From the NCBI GenBank assembly GCA_003868215.1, contig QWDQ01000018.1, forward strand, positions 62,001 to 126,000: DNA of 64,000 nt, in the 5' to 3' direction. This DNA is from Pseudophaeomoniella oleicola (lineage: Eukaryota; Ascomycota; Eurotiomycetes; Phaeomoniellales; Phaeomoniellaceae). Position numbers and translations under genes: made by a program. The notes below the pieces were generated by a model. It ran no database searches. It was not told the DNA's origin and saw nothing but the letters and a program-made list of their open reading frames with translations. Numbering within the stretch: the first letter of the stretch is position 1; each line of letters begins with the position of its first letter. Below are positions 12,569 through 24,016 of the stretch, piece by piece.

Positions 12569-13895
12569 CTATTCACCTAGCATCCCGTTTCTTAGGTTGT
12601 CATATTTGCTGTTTGGATATTCCAGACAATTCGTTGTCCTTGACAGACTCGATTGTCCCCCCAGCGCGTGCACAAACGTCCCGATCAGACTGCCTTCATG
12701 TGGGGATGCTTCCCTCCCACCCTTATCGCAACTACTCCCCCACCACATTCCCCCTCCGAGACCCATCCGCCTGACATACTCAGCTTTCACCGCAGTGACC
12801 TGTGGCGTGTCGTAGGACACCATTACCCGCTGGACCGGATCGTAGCTCCAACTCGCACAGCCTGTTCCATGACCTCCGATCTCGTGTTGCTCCTGTGCAC
12901 CCGGTCGGGGTAGTGCTTTATAGTCCCAAACTCCCTGTTCCCAACTGCCCTCTCCGGTTCCCGAATAAGAGCATCCGGGACCGTCAGTATTGGCGAATGC
13001 ACGACCATAAAGTGGCATCCCGAGATTGATCTTTGATGGATGCACCCCATGTGAGGTGTACCACTCAACAGCAGCAGACGCCGAGAAGGGGCTGGAAGCA
13101 GCATTCAGGCTTGATGGATGCAGGTTCGCCTGGTGAGCCGCAATGGGGTCCCAGCTTCCAGCAAAGTCGTAGGTCATGAGATCCCAGAAGTCAAGGTACC
13201 TATCCATGGCTTTAAGATCAAATTTCTGATACTCACTGGGACCGGCTGGACATGCTATAGCAAGCTCGAAATGGTATGGTGTTTGCCTTCTGCGCGACGC
13301 GGAGTCTAATTCAGCCCGTATGGCAGCTAGTAAACGAACGTAGTCATCTGCTTGAGCTCGGTCTGTTTGGTCTCAGCATTCGTTTCTGTAGCTGCTCGCA
13401 AAACACACCTTTCGGATATTCCCAGTCTAGATCGATCCCATCCAGGCCCAAATCCTCTACCAGACTCACAGCAGTCTCTGCAAATCTCGCTCGTCCAGCA
13501 GCCGTCGAGGCGGGAACGGCAAAGTTGGAAGAGTAAGTCCATCCACCGATGGCAAGAATGACTTTGAGATGGCGATGTCGCTTTTTGAGAAGATAGAGCT
13601 GTTTGAGACATCCATACAGATTTTGGCCGACATCATTCCACGAATCCGAAGGATAATGCTTGACTGTATCAGACCAAGGATCCGTCAGATAGACTTCGCC
13701 TGTTTCTGGTCGAATATTTGCAAAGGCGTAGTTGACATGTGTGAGCTTCTCGGCAGGCAGATCCTGGGGGTTATGATTCCTGCCGTAGATGGCCTAAACA
13801 GACTACTTAGTCATTTGGGTTGCATGATGGTGGAAGCTCACACGTACCCAATTGACAAAGTACGCAACAGATCTATAACGATGTGGGGGTTCCAT
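12569..13895 (-). CDS. Class V endochitinase (GH18), intracellular type
   Basis: Three exons: 13848-13895, 13409-13793 and 12569-13362, with introns of 54 and 46 bp. The product is 408 residues. It opens [22 protein letters not shown], the first barrel strand typical of fungal class V chitinases, so the start is well supported. The catalytic GH18 motif [10 protein letters not shown] has its acid Glu at residue 141 and lies just before the second intron. Later strand motifs are also present: [10 protein letters not shown], then the [10 protein letters not shown] block, then [12 protein letters not shown]. There is no signal peptide and no carbohydrate-binding module, which fits the intracellular or non-classically exported subgroup active in wall turnover and autolysis. 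It cuts beta-1,4-GlcNAc links in chitin. It converges on the ubiquitin-eS31 gene with only 137 bp between the stops. Confidence 0.95.
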
Positions 13896-14733
13896 ATTTG
13901 ACTGCCGATGACCAGGGGAGTATCCTAATTGTGAGTTTACTTAAATGGACATGAATACGATTTGGCAAGCGACCAAGAAAATCAGAGCGAGCAAAGGACT
14001 ATAAGAGACCGATCGTAGGTACGAGGAGCTGTGGCCTGGCACTCCCCTGTACCAGTCTGCGCTTGACAGTGGCGCAGCTATGTGGCGGTGATGATGGATC
14101 ACAACAAGAGTATTCGTAAAATGCATCAAAACCGGCCTTGGCCTAACTAGTATCAATACTCTAGTCTCTGCTTTGAGCAAGGGATATCAGTATGCATAAA
14201 GTCCACCTTTATCTCTGGCGGAAGTATCTGCTGTTGAGAGTTGGGGTTCTGGAGACGGTGGCAGTGCTGTTTGTAAGTTACTACCTAGGTATATACCGGT
14301 ACCTACCTACCTAGGTACCTAGGTACCTTAGTATCAGTACATACCTGTTCCTCAGGTACCTTATATACCTTACCTACCGTAATACTATCTCAATGGGGTT
14401 TCTATGCTGTCTAAGCTTTTCCTACCCAGATAACGTAACGTTCACCCTTTGACTGACACCGATCGATGGCACACAACGTCCTGCGGGGATAAAAGGACTT
14501 AAGAGAATGAGGGGTTTCTACTATCCTACTAATTATCTAATTACCTACCTTATAGGTGTCGGCCTTATCTATAATATATATGGTAACGAAGGTACATGCA
14601 TCAATCGCATCGGAATTTACGTCCATCTCCTGCTCTCCTGGCTCATCTACTACTGTACATCAACCTCATCTCGCTGTCTGGTTAACAAAAGCACTCCCAC
14701 AATAACTAGGTCCTCAGTACAAGAACCGAAATC
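13896..14733. other. Divergent intergenic region chitinase / aldo-keto reductase
   Basis: An 838-bp spacer. It holds the palindromic TACCTA repeat patch described separately and a GATAAAAGG box near 14486, which could serve the reductase gene. The open frame starting near 14507 is AT-rich, lacks any family signature and runs over the reductase start. I treat it as non-coding. Confidence 0.45.
14282..14390. repeat. Palindromic TACCTAGGTA repeat patch
   Basis: About 100 bp dominated by overlapping copies of ACCTA / TAGGT. They include the palindromes CCTAGG and GGTACC many times, for example GGTACCTACCTACCTAGG. Similar but smaller patches occur at 24434-24475, 42903-42920, 43495-43515, 47762-47792 and 61859-61880, always between genes. 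Confidence 0.8.
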
Positions 14734-15849
14734 ATGGAGTACACAAGGTAAAACACTTTTCCTGCATGATGATGAAAATGCCCAGCTCACTTCTTTCCTA
14801 GACTGGGGAAGTCTGGCTTGAAGATCTCGAAGATCATTCTGGGATGCATGTCCTACGGGAATCCCGGTTGGGCAGGCTGGGTGCTCGATGAGAAAGCATC
14901 TCTTCCATTGCTCAAGGCCGCATATGACGCCGGTATCAACTCATGGGATACGGCAGATGTGTACTCGAACGGTCAATCTGAAACGATTGTTGGCAAAGCC
15001 ATCAAAGAATACAGCATTCCGCGGGAGAGATTGGTCATTTTGTCCAAATGCTGCTTCCTGGTGAACGAGGGAGATCCTGGTGGTCGTATTCAGCAACCAG
15101 GCTCTGAGTTTGTCAACCTACACGGACTGAGCAGAAAGCACATCTTTGACGCCGTCGATGCCTCCGTTCGTAGACTGGGCACTTACATCGATGTTCTCCA
15201 GATTCACCGGCTAGATAAAGAGACTGAGCCGGAAGAGATTATGAAGGCGCTTCATGATGTAGTGCAAAGTGGCAAAGTAAGATACATTGGTAAGATACTC
15301 ATCATCCTGTCTAGGGAGCTCTAAATAACGACAATAGGTGCATCCTCCATGTGGGCCCATGAATTTGCTACGCTGCAATTCATCGCCACACTGAACCACT
15401 GGACACCTTTTATCTCCATGCAGAACTTTTACAACCTGGCATATCGTGAAGAAGAGCGGGAAATGATCCCATTCTGCAAGAAGACCGGAGTTGGGCTGAT
15501 CCCGTGGTCACCAATCAACCGTGGTCTTTTGGCCCGTCCATGGGACGATAGGACCACCCTTCGATCCAGTGGAACAGATCGTATCCTGGCCAACATAGTA
15601 GACAAGGAAAGCGAAACCGATCGAGAAATCTCGAAGAGGGTGGAGAAAGTGGCCAAGGATAAGGGCGTAAGTATGGCCAATATCGCTATCGCATGGACAT
15701 TGTACAAAGGCACGAACCCGATTGTCGGCCTCAGCAGCGTGGAAAGGATCCATGATGCCGTAAATGCTCTCAAAGTCAAGTTCACAGACGAGGACATCAA
15801 CTACCTCGAGGAAGCATATGTGCCGAAACGAATCTTCGGACACACCTGA
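14734..15849 (+). CDS. Aldo-keto reductase
   Basis: An NADPH-dependent aldehyde/ketone reductase of the AKR fold, 337 residues. There are three exons: a tiny first exon 14734-14747, then 14802-15289 and 15338-15849, with introns of 54 and 48 bp. The spliced N-terminus reads MEYTRLGKSGLKISKIILG, which matches the family and fixes the start. The catalytic tetrad is visible: Asp in SWDTADVYSNG (D54), Tyr59, Lys87 in VILSK and His140 in LQIHR. The C-terminal NADP-binding part contains LIPWSPINRGLLARPW and GLSS. It resembles the fungal group often annotated versiconal hemiacetal acetate reductase or YakC-like. The physiological substrate cannot be told from sequence. No polyketide synthase or other biosynthetic core gene lies nearby, so there is no reason to assign it to a cluster. 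Confidence 0.93.
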
Positions 15850-16289
15850 TCTTACTTACTATGCGCTGGTTGTGGAAATAAATGATTGGCTTATGCCAGA
15901 AATCCCGAAAATTTATTATTCCGAATAGCGACTGTAATAACTCAGACTGTAATAAGCGCGACTTGAATCTGCACTTAACTCATGAGGTTTATTCAAAGGT
16001 CGGCATCGTGTATATTGATACGTCCCTGCATTCCAATGGGTCTTTCAACGGAGCAATAAGCCATCAGGTACTAAGTTAGGGGGATTGTAAACATCGTTCC
16101 TTGTTGGGACTCAATCATGTGCATCTGTCGCGTCTCCAAACATCGTCCGCTACGTCAACTGCGTCAACTACGTCTCTTACCTTCAACTCATCCACTCCCT
16201 ATAGTCTCAATGATTTATTCTTTGTCGATAACTTGTCGTTGTAACTAAAGCAGTTAGCAAATACTTGATCCTTAGGGCTATCTTTCTAC
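15850..16289. other. Intergenic region upstream of RNase T2
   Basis: A 440-bp spacer between two genes on the same strand. It includes the ACTGCGTCAACTACGTC-like direct repeats near 16150. A short first exon of the RNase gene carrying a signal peptide could hide here, but I found no convincing hydrophobic start. Confidence 0.4.
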
Positions 16290-17714
16290 ATGGTTATGGA
16301 TGGTTCTACTCTCTCGTCCCGGTTTGGGGCGTTTGTACATCGGACCTCAGGGAGCTTCGATACCCTCACTCATGCGGTTGGACAATACATCCCAAATCCT
16401 CGCTCCTTAGCTCAACTGCCATTCATTGCTCCATCTGTCTTGCAACCTTCTGGCCTCCAACGCTCCCGACAGAGTGCGTCATGTCCCAACGCCGAATTAT
16501 CCTGCCATAATACCTCAGCTGTGCCGAACACATGCTGTTTCAACTTTCCAGGTGGACAGATCTTGCAGACGCAATTTTGGGATACAAGTCCCGCTGTTGG
16601 ACCTGTTGACTCATGGACGATACATGGACTATGGTAGCTAGCCTCTTTCCTACTTGTTCCGTAAAGCCAGCTGATGAGATCCAGGCCGGACCACTGCGAT
16701 GGCAGCTTTGATCAGTATTGTGATTCCCATCGATCTTACAACAACATCACCCAAATCCTCGAGTCCTTTCAAGAAGCCGCGCTCCTGTCATACATGAAGA
16801 TATATTGGAAAGATTTCCAGGGATCGGATCCAACGTTATGGTCGCATGAATGGAACAAGCATGGGACGTGTGTATCAACTTTGGAAACTTCCTGCTACAC
16901 CGATTACGTCTCACAAGAGGAGGTCGTTGACTATTTTGAAAAAGCGGTTGACCTCTTCAAGGGCCTTCCAACCTACTCAGCGTTGGCGAAGGCAGGCATC
17001 ATTCCGGACAAGTCAAAGACATACAAGCTAGCAGATCTACAGACTACCCTCGAGGCCTTGCATGGTGCCGCTGTCACTCTGCGCTGTCACGGTCACGAGT
17101 TCAACGAGGTCTGGTACCATTTCGACGTACGCGGTTCCGCTCAGAGCGGCCAATGGATACCGAGCCCTCCCGATGGCCCCAAGTCGAACTGCCCTGCTAC
17201 GGGTATCAAATACGTTCCGAAAGATATGTCGTCAGTTCCAACGCCAACAAGTAAATCTTTAACAACAGCTACGAGCACAAAGACTTCATATCCTACTTCG
17301 ACAAAAGCTCCTGGACTTCCATTTACTGGTGCAGGTTTCTTGGAAGTCCTTGTCGATAACCAAACAACTGGCTGCCTAATCGGCGATGGAAGTTGGTATA
17401 CGAGTGGCACTTGTGCAACATATCACGCCGAGGAGGACGTCTCAGAGTTGCCTGACCTTACAAATAGTGACGAACATCTGTTTACTCTGACGACCAGGAA
17501 AGGACCGTGTGGATTCGTGAATGGAGCATTTGCCTGTGGAAGAAACGTCGGAAAGCAAGATATCTTCTCTGCCGCCGAAGGCGGACTCTTAGCCCTAAAA
17601 CAGGACACTCAATTCTTCGCCGACAAAGCACCAGGGCATGCACAGCGAGCAGATATCTTTGCAGAACAAGTCGACCACGGGATCGAATTACAATTAGAAT
17701 GGACACCTAGATGA
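16290..17714 (+). CDS. Ribonuclease T2 (Rny1-like, with C-terminal domain)
   Basis: An acid endoribonuclease cutting RNA to 2',3'-cyclic nucleotides, normally vacuolar or secreted. There are two exons, 16290-16633 and 16685-17714, split inside the first catalytic box by a 51-bp intron. Both active-site motifs are present: WTIHGLW|PDHC (CAS1) and HEWNKHGTC (CAS2), each with its catalytic His. Several Cys expected for the family disulfides are visible (NTCCFNFPGG). After the catalytic domain a Ser/Thr/Pro linker leads to an extra C-terminal domain of about 120 residues with Cys pairs, as in yeast Rny1. The N-terminus is uncertain. The first in-frame Met (16290) gives about 70 residues before the RNase domain with no clear signal peptide, so an upstream exon may be missing. 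Confidence 0.88.
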
Positions 17715-18054
17715 ACGGACGATGGGTCCTTCGTATATTCCATACCTAACTCATGATCTTAGAAAATAAATGACAGTACTTCACGTGTAGAAGCGTCATG
17801 TCACGTCCTTCGTTGTCTCAGAAGTATCTCAGCTCCTCGCATCTTCGTAGATCAAAGTCCTATACTAGCGAGCACCTAGACATGCATAACAAGATACTCA
17901 GGTATCAAGAGACATAAAGATTTGTGTGTTGAGCACGATATAATTATTGTTATACTCCCTTCCAAACTCCATTGTCCGCCGTCCGCTATGCAATGTATTT
18001 TACAGAGATCTTCGCTCTTGACATAATACAATCTCTGACCACCTAGCAACCCAT
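17715..18054. other. Convergent 3' spacer
   Basis: A 340-bp AT-rich region between opposing stops. I see no gene, RNA or repeat in it. Confidence 0.5.
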
Positions 18055-19398
18055 TCAGGTAGTCGATGACGTCTGTACCGTTTCCTCCGCTTTATTGGTG
18101 GTCTCCTTCTCCAGCCTCGCTTCTTTCCACAGTCTGAGGATCTCGAACCCGACTTCGACGGCGATCAGGATGATGATGGTCCATTCGAGCACCAAGCCGT
18201 GCTTTTCGCTCAGCCGTTCACGGAGCACGCTGGCGATCTCCTGCGCGTAGTCCATCTTCTCGTTCAGCACTTTGATGCGGATGCCGACGTCCAGTTCACG
18301 TCCGACTCGGTCGTAGTATCCTTCGAGCTTGAGCTCTTGTCGACTATCCCAGAGCATATCGGGGAGGGAGTCGGTGAGCTCCGAGTAGAGATTCAGGTGG
18401 GCACGAAGGGATAATAGTTGCCCCGTCTTGCGTAGTATGAAAGCTCGGTTGAAAGGAAGCCGAGAGCCTTTCGATAGCAGCGTTGGTATGTTTCTCGTGG
18501 ACTCGATGTAATCGGTCAACATGGTTTCAAGCACCGCGAGCTTGGTACTACGCGCAAATCCTGAGGAAAGGGCCACTTTGGTCAAGACCTTGTCGACAGA
18601 TGTTTCGAGAGACTGTGAGCCTTCGGAGTCATTCTTCGTGCCTATGATGATTGTGTCTCCTTGAATATCGCTATCCTTTCGAGCAGGATCTTCGAAGTAC
18701 TCTAGATCCTCCGTCTCCATCGAACCGACATGTGCGTTCTCCGTGGCAGGCAATAATGTCCGAGTCGCGAAATATGAAGTGAATCCTTCAGGTAGATTCC
18801 ACGTCACAAGTGTTCCAGATGGAAATATGAAGATATCGCCGACATCATCCGGCGATAGCTCTTGTGCTGACACATTGGATGTACGATGGATACTGTTGAC
18901 GGGCACTTGGACATGAAGGACTTGAGGATACAGACCGGTGTTTGCAGGATCCGGTTCAAACCCTTTTGCTCGTACTATGTCTGCCACCTTAGCAAGATCG
19001 AATCTCTCAGCGACAGCATAAGCAGTCACGAGTTTTGCCGGACGCAGACTTTCCCTTTGCTTTGCCTCGGAGACCTTAGTATCTCTTGATCTTTGTGCCT
19101 CAACTGCGACCCTGCGTAAAGAGGTATTGGCCGCCGGTGAGCGTACGGGTTTCCTTCGTTTACCTGCAGCCGGTTCTGTCGCACTGTCCACACTCGTCGC
19201 GGAATTCGTGGAGGTAATCTTCTGACTCCGAAGTGCTTTTATGGAGGAGAAAACCCTCCGTGATGGCAAGGCAGACTCTATATATGCATACAGCGGGAGC
19301 CTCCTCGAGCTACCAAGATCCCCGACTGCTCTCCGACAAGAATTGCAAACAATCTGTGACGGTGCATAAGCCAGCGAACGAGTCAAAACTGTCGACAT
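18055..19398 (-). CDS. MRX10: Mitochondrial DUF155 protein (Mrx10 / RMND1-like)
   Basis: A single exon giving 447 residues from the Met at 19398. An in-frame Met at 19422 would add eight residues, but the shorter form begins MSTVLTRSLAYAPSQ and looks like a mitochondrial presequence. Basic Ser-rich sequence fills residues 20-120. The DUF155 core follows: KLVTAYAVAERFDLAKV, then DVGDIFIFPSGTLVTWNLPE, then SGFARSTKLAVLE. A single hydrophobic segment near the C-terminus (LEWTIIILIAVEVGFEIL) fits the inner-membrane anchor of RMND1 and yeast Mrx10. Human RMND1 supports mitochondrial translation and yeast Mrx10 associates with mitoribosomes; this function is carried over by family, not shown here. 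Yeast Rmd1 and Rmd8 are related, but they lack a presequence. Confidence 0.88.
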   Translation of the reverse strand: MSTVLTRSLAYAPSQIVCNSCRRAVGDLGSSRRLPLYAYIESALPSRRVFSSIKALRSQKITSTNSATSVDSATEPAAGKRRKPVRSPAANTSLRRVAVEAQRSRDTKVSEAKQRESLRPAKLVTAYAVAERFDLAKVADIVRAKGFEPDPANTGLYPQVLHVQVPVNSIHRTSNVSAQELSPDDVGDIFIFPSGTLVTWNLPEGFTSYFATRTLLPATENAHVGSMETEDLEYFEDPARKDSDIQGDTIIIGTKNDSEGSQSLETSVDKVLTKVALSSGFARSTKLAVLETMLTDYIESTRNIPTLLSKGSRLPFNRAFILRKTGQLLSLRAHLNLYSELTDSLPDMLWDSRQELKLEGYYDRVGRELDVGIRIKVLNEKMDYAQEIASVLRERLSEKHGLVLEWTIIILIAVEVGFEILRLWKEARLEKETTNKAEETVQTSSTT

Positions 19399-19932
19399 AT
19401 TGATGTAATTTGACAGATCCAAGAAAGACCATTACATTAGTAACTCAGAAACATCCTACTTGGAACCACAGACAGCGAGTACCGGCTCAGAGTTGTCTTA
19501 TTATCACGAATAGCAGCAACCTTGCGGCAGAAAGATATCAAGCTTAATCGACCTCGGCCCGTCAAGTCCGAGCTGTAAATTACCGCGACTTGCTTCAATT
19601 TCAATATGATTAACGATGAGTTTCTGGTCATTATGATATATTCTAGTATTTCAAAATCAAGAGAAATATCGAGTTCCATGATACTACTTTTGCAAGTTTT
19701 ATATAAATTTCCAAGAATGGGTACAACATGCTTATATCGTCAGGAAATTCGTTAGGATTTGGGATTAAATGTTGGTATTGTATTGTATACCCTAAGCTAG
19801 AGCGACCTTTACAGTAATGTAAATCTAGCGTGCAGCTGCCGTCATAGAGCCCGTCCAAAAGTGAGCCCGATCTCTGGGAACTAAATGTTGAACGCATGTT
19901 GACCAACATCCGCTGGTCGATGCTTCAAGGGC
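19399..19932. other. Divergent promoter region MRX10-like / VPS41
   Basis: About 530 bp between divergent starts, AT-rich at 19600-19720. Short open frames on the minus strand have no signature. I see nothing else in it. Confidence 0.45.
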
Positions 19933-22900
19933 ATGGCAGCCGACAAGGGCTCTAATGAGCAAGACCACAGGGATGAGCTAGCTCGCAGTCAACTAAATGG
20001 CTCCAACCAAGAGGGACCCGCGAAACCACCCGACGAGAGGGACGGAGACGATGACCAAGACGAAGACGACGAGGAAGACGAGGAGGAGCCACGCCTGAAG
20101 TATGCGCCCATCACGAGAAATCTGTCCTCGCTGTATCGGAATGGCGACGCCTCGAGCGCCTTCCTGGTCGCAGGAGATAAAATGGTACTCTTGATCAACA
20201 ATAGTTCTGGCGCGCATTGGCTAATTGACAACGATAACAGATCGTTGGGACTCATAATGGAAACATTGTAAGAGACTTGAAAAAGGTGGAATGATTGATG
20301 TTAACGGGGTTTAGCACGTCTTTTCACTCCCTACCTTCCAATCGCTACGATATTATCACGCTCATTCAGCAAGCGTCTCTGCAGTCTCGATATCGCCGTT
20401 TCCACCACCCTTACCTTTTGCGCGACACGAAGGTGTCGGCAGAGTTGCACAACAATCCCCCTCAGGACATGACCGAGTGTCTTCTCCTCCGTCCGAGACG
20501 CACACAGCAAACCTAAACAAGAAACAGCAGACGATCCCACCTACGCCAAACAACCAGATCTATATTGCAACCTCATCCATAGATGGGAACGTCTGCATTC
20601 AGAATTTGCTGGAGGTCCGAGATGTCCAGCTGCGCAACTTCGGCCGCCCCGTGCAGGCCGTTGCCCTGTCCCCGGAGTACAAGAGCGATAGAACATATCT
20701 CTCTGGAGGGCTTGCAGGCTCTTTAGTCCTGACAGTAGGTGGTCAAACAGGCAGGCCCACCAATGCAACTACAACTGGAGCTGCTGCTGCAGCTTCTGGA
20801 TGGCTCGGTTCCATGGGGTTGGGCTCTAACACTGGCACTGACCGAGTCCTCCACAGCGGAGAGGGCAGTATCCATACCATCAAATGGTCCCTTTCCGGAA
20901 GATATGTTCTCTGGGTCAACGAACATGGCATCAAAATCATGAGGTCACATCTTCATCTAGACAGCGCTGATTCGGGGTCTGAATGGAAGAGAATGAGCCA
21001 CATCGATCGGCCAAATCGACCTGGCTGGGAAGACATGGCTGGTGTATGGTGCGCTAGGGCTGAATGGATTGACAGGGACAACCTCGAAAGGGATGAAAAC
21101 TCCTCTCTTGATGTGGCAAAGTCACGCACCGGCAATGGGCGTGCTGAGGAGATGTTAAAGGACGTCTCGAGACGAAATAAGCCAGAAGAGGTCGTGATCG
21201 GCTGGGGCGGCACCGTTTGGTTGCTCAAAGTTCTTCCAGGATCGACGAGCCCAGACAAGAGTTCAGGAGAAAGAAGCATTGGACGTGTGGAGATCACTAC
21301 GATGTAAGTGTCCTCTGCCGTTTTCGGAATATTCCAGACGCTGACCTGCCCAGTTTACGAACTGACTGTATAATATCTGGAATTTCGCTTTATACCCCGA
21401 ATTTGCTGTTGGTTCTTGCATATATTGAGGCTGAACAGGGTCAGCCTTCTCTGAACGATACCCCGAACAAGACAGGCAGGCATCATAGACACAACGCATT
21501 GGAACCCGAATTACGTTTGATCGATATCAGTAAGAAACCGGAGGAAGAGGTGAGCGCAGACACCTTGACTATAAGCAGATTCGAAGCCTTATCGGCATCT
21601 GATTATCATCTTGGCATTCTACCGCCTACAAGAATACCCTCAGCTGCTATTCAGCGAGGCGCCCTCGAGTCCATTGGCTCCGGATTATGGGATGCGACTC
21701 TATATCCAACGAGGATGTTTAGTTCCTCCGTTAGTATAAGAAGCGGCAGAAGCACTGAAGAAAAAGCTTCAACTCATAAAGCATCAAGCACGCAAGTCTC
21801 TGCTCCCAGCATCGCGAGCACAGCCATTGCGAAAGATGTTCAGAACGTTGCAAGTACACAAGGTTCCAAGATCTTCATCTTGAGCCCTTATGATTGCGTT
21901 GTGGCTGTCAAACGCGATCTCTCTGATAGGGTGGCATGGCTTACCAAGACCGGACGTTACGAAGAAGCTTGGGAACTCTTGCATCAGCATCCCGAGGCGG
22001 CCGGAGCCCTATCTGACGACTCAGGGACGACTTCTCCCGACACACCCTCGAAGGCTGGATCTGTTTCGTCTGGTCAACCGCGAGCCATGACGAGCCTCGC
22101 CGATTTCTTTGCTGACGACATGTCAAACACGAGCCAACAGCATGTGAGAAACATCAACTCAGTGGCCGAGAAAGAGAAACGTCGGATCGGTGAGTTATGG
22201 CTTCAGCAACTAGTGTCAGCTAAGGACTGGGCAACAGCAGGAGAAGTGGCAGGCAAGGTCCTCGGAACGTCCTCGAGATGGGAACATTGGTCATGGACCT
22301 TCATTCGGAACAATAAATTCGATGAGATCGCACACAGCATACCAACTTTTCAAATTACGCCTCCACTGCCTTCAACCATCTATGAGATATTCTTAGGCCA
22401 TTATGTATTGAAGGATCGCTCTCGCTTTAAGGAACTTCTCGATCTTTGGCCAACAGACCTTTTTGAGATCACGACCGTTATGACTGCTATTGAAGAGCAA
22501 CTGAAATCCGATACAACCAAGAAAGATTCGGAAGACTGGCGTATTCTCAAGGAATGTCAAGCGAAGCTCTTTGTGGCAGATGGCAGGCACGAGGATGCTT
22601 TGCGGTGCTACATTCAGTTGCAGGATGCAGACACGGCTCTGTCTATGATACGAGAATATCATCTGCTGGGTGAAATATCTGATGATATCCCAGGCCTCGT
22701 GATGCTTCGAGTCTCGGAGGGACAACTCAAATCAGGGTTAATCGAGGAGCTTGAAACAGCATCTTCGGAACCTATCAAGCTCCTTGTGAGCGAGGCTTAT
22801 AGTGGGACCGTCACGCTGAAGACTGTTATTTCTCAATTGCAAGATTCCAAGAGGCGTGTGTTCGTTTACTTCTATCTACGAGCACTCTGGAGGGGTGAAG

Positions 22901-24016
22901 GAGCCAGTGTACCGAATGCATCGTCTCGGACAGGTCGTGGCCGGGCAGCCGTGCAATCCTCTCTGGCGGCTGATGAAGGTAAAGTGCTGGTCGATGAATT
23001 TGCGGACACGGCAGTTGAAGTCTTCGCGGATTACGACCGTGACCTTCTGATGGAATACCTACATGCATCGACAGCATACACTTTCGACAACGCCGTTCGA
23101 ATTTGCGAAAGGAAACGTTACACTTCTGAGTTAGTCTATCTGCTCTCGAAGACTGGGCAAACGAAGAAGGCACTCTTCCTGATTATTGATGACCTGAAAG
23201 ATGTTTCTCAAGCTATCGCTTTCGCCAAAGAACAGGATGACCAGGATTTATGGGATGATCTTCTGGAATACTCCATGTCCCGTCCCAAATTCATCGAAGG
23301 TCTTCTCTCAGAAGTCGGTACAGCCATTGACCCGATTACTCTGATAAAACGTATACCAAGTGGTCTTGAGATTGAAGGCTTGAGAAATGGACTGCAGAAG
23401 ATGATCCGTGAATATGATTTGCAGGACAGTATCAGTGCCGGTGCAGCACGGGTATTGCAAAGCGAGGTTGCTATAGGAATGGAGAAGCTCAGGAAAGGCA
23501 GGAACAGGGGACTTCGTTTTGACGTCGAAGAAAGACCAATCTCTAACAGAAGCACGGAAACCTTGAAGCCGAGCATCACAGCCACGTCGGAAGATGCGAT
23601 AACGACAAATGGTGTAGAATATCCTACGGGGCGTAACCGACAATTGGACAATGATATGCCAAAACCTGGTCACTGTTCTGGGTGTGCTAAGGCATTCAGT
23701 GAAGATGGTGAGTATCCCCTCCCCCTCTGGGGCCATATCGACCGCTAACCCAGTACTCGCAGAGTCCGAATCACTAGTCATCTTCGCCTGTTCTCACAGC
23801 TGGCACGTTTCCCATCTTCTCGACGACGGCGACTCCGACGCTCCAACCCCCACCACCGAAACTCCATCATCACGCTACCTACGGACAGGACCCTCTTCTT
23901 CCCGCACCGTAGGACAAAAAGTCACGAACGCGCGATTATTAAAGGATAAGATCGCGGCGGTCGGTGGGTGTAGGATATGTAGCAAGAAGAAGAAGGAAAG
24001 GGACATGGGTGGATGA
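19933..24016 (+). CDS. VPS41: HOPS complex subunit Vps41
   Basis: Vps41 is a subunit of the HOPS tether for fusion at the vacuole and for the AP-3 pathway. Five exons: 19933-20184, 20241-20267 (only 27 nt), 20315-21303, 21354-23707 and 23763-24016. Introns are 47-56 bp and the product is 1,291 residues. The N-terminus is very acidic (DDDQDEDDEEDEEEPRLKYA). Then comes the beta-propeller, with KMIVGTHNGNIHVFSLP encoded across exons 1-3 and IATSSIDGNVCIQNL soon after. The C-terminal half is helical solenoid with the clathrin-heavy-chain-like repeat near residues 880-1050. A RING-type zinc finger ends the protein: CSGC near 1197-1200, CSHSWH near 1220 and CRIC near 1276, brought together by the last intron. 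Length and domain order match filamentous fungal Vps41. Identification is secure. Confidence 0.95.

Noticed and set aside
14734-17714. Aldo-keto reductase and RNase T2 as part of a secondary-metabolite or effector cluster
   Set aside because: No synthase, cyclase, transporter or pathway regulator adjoins them, and the neighbours are housekeeping genes.
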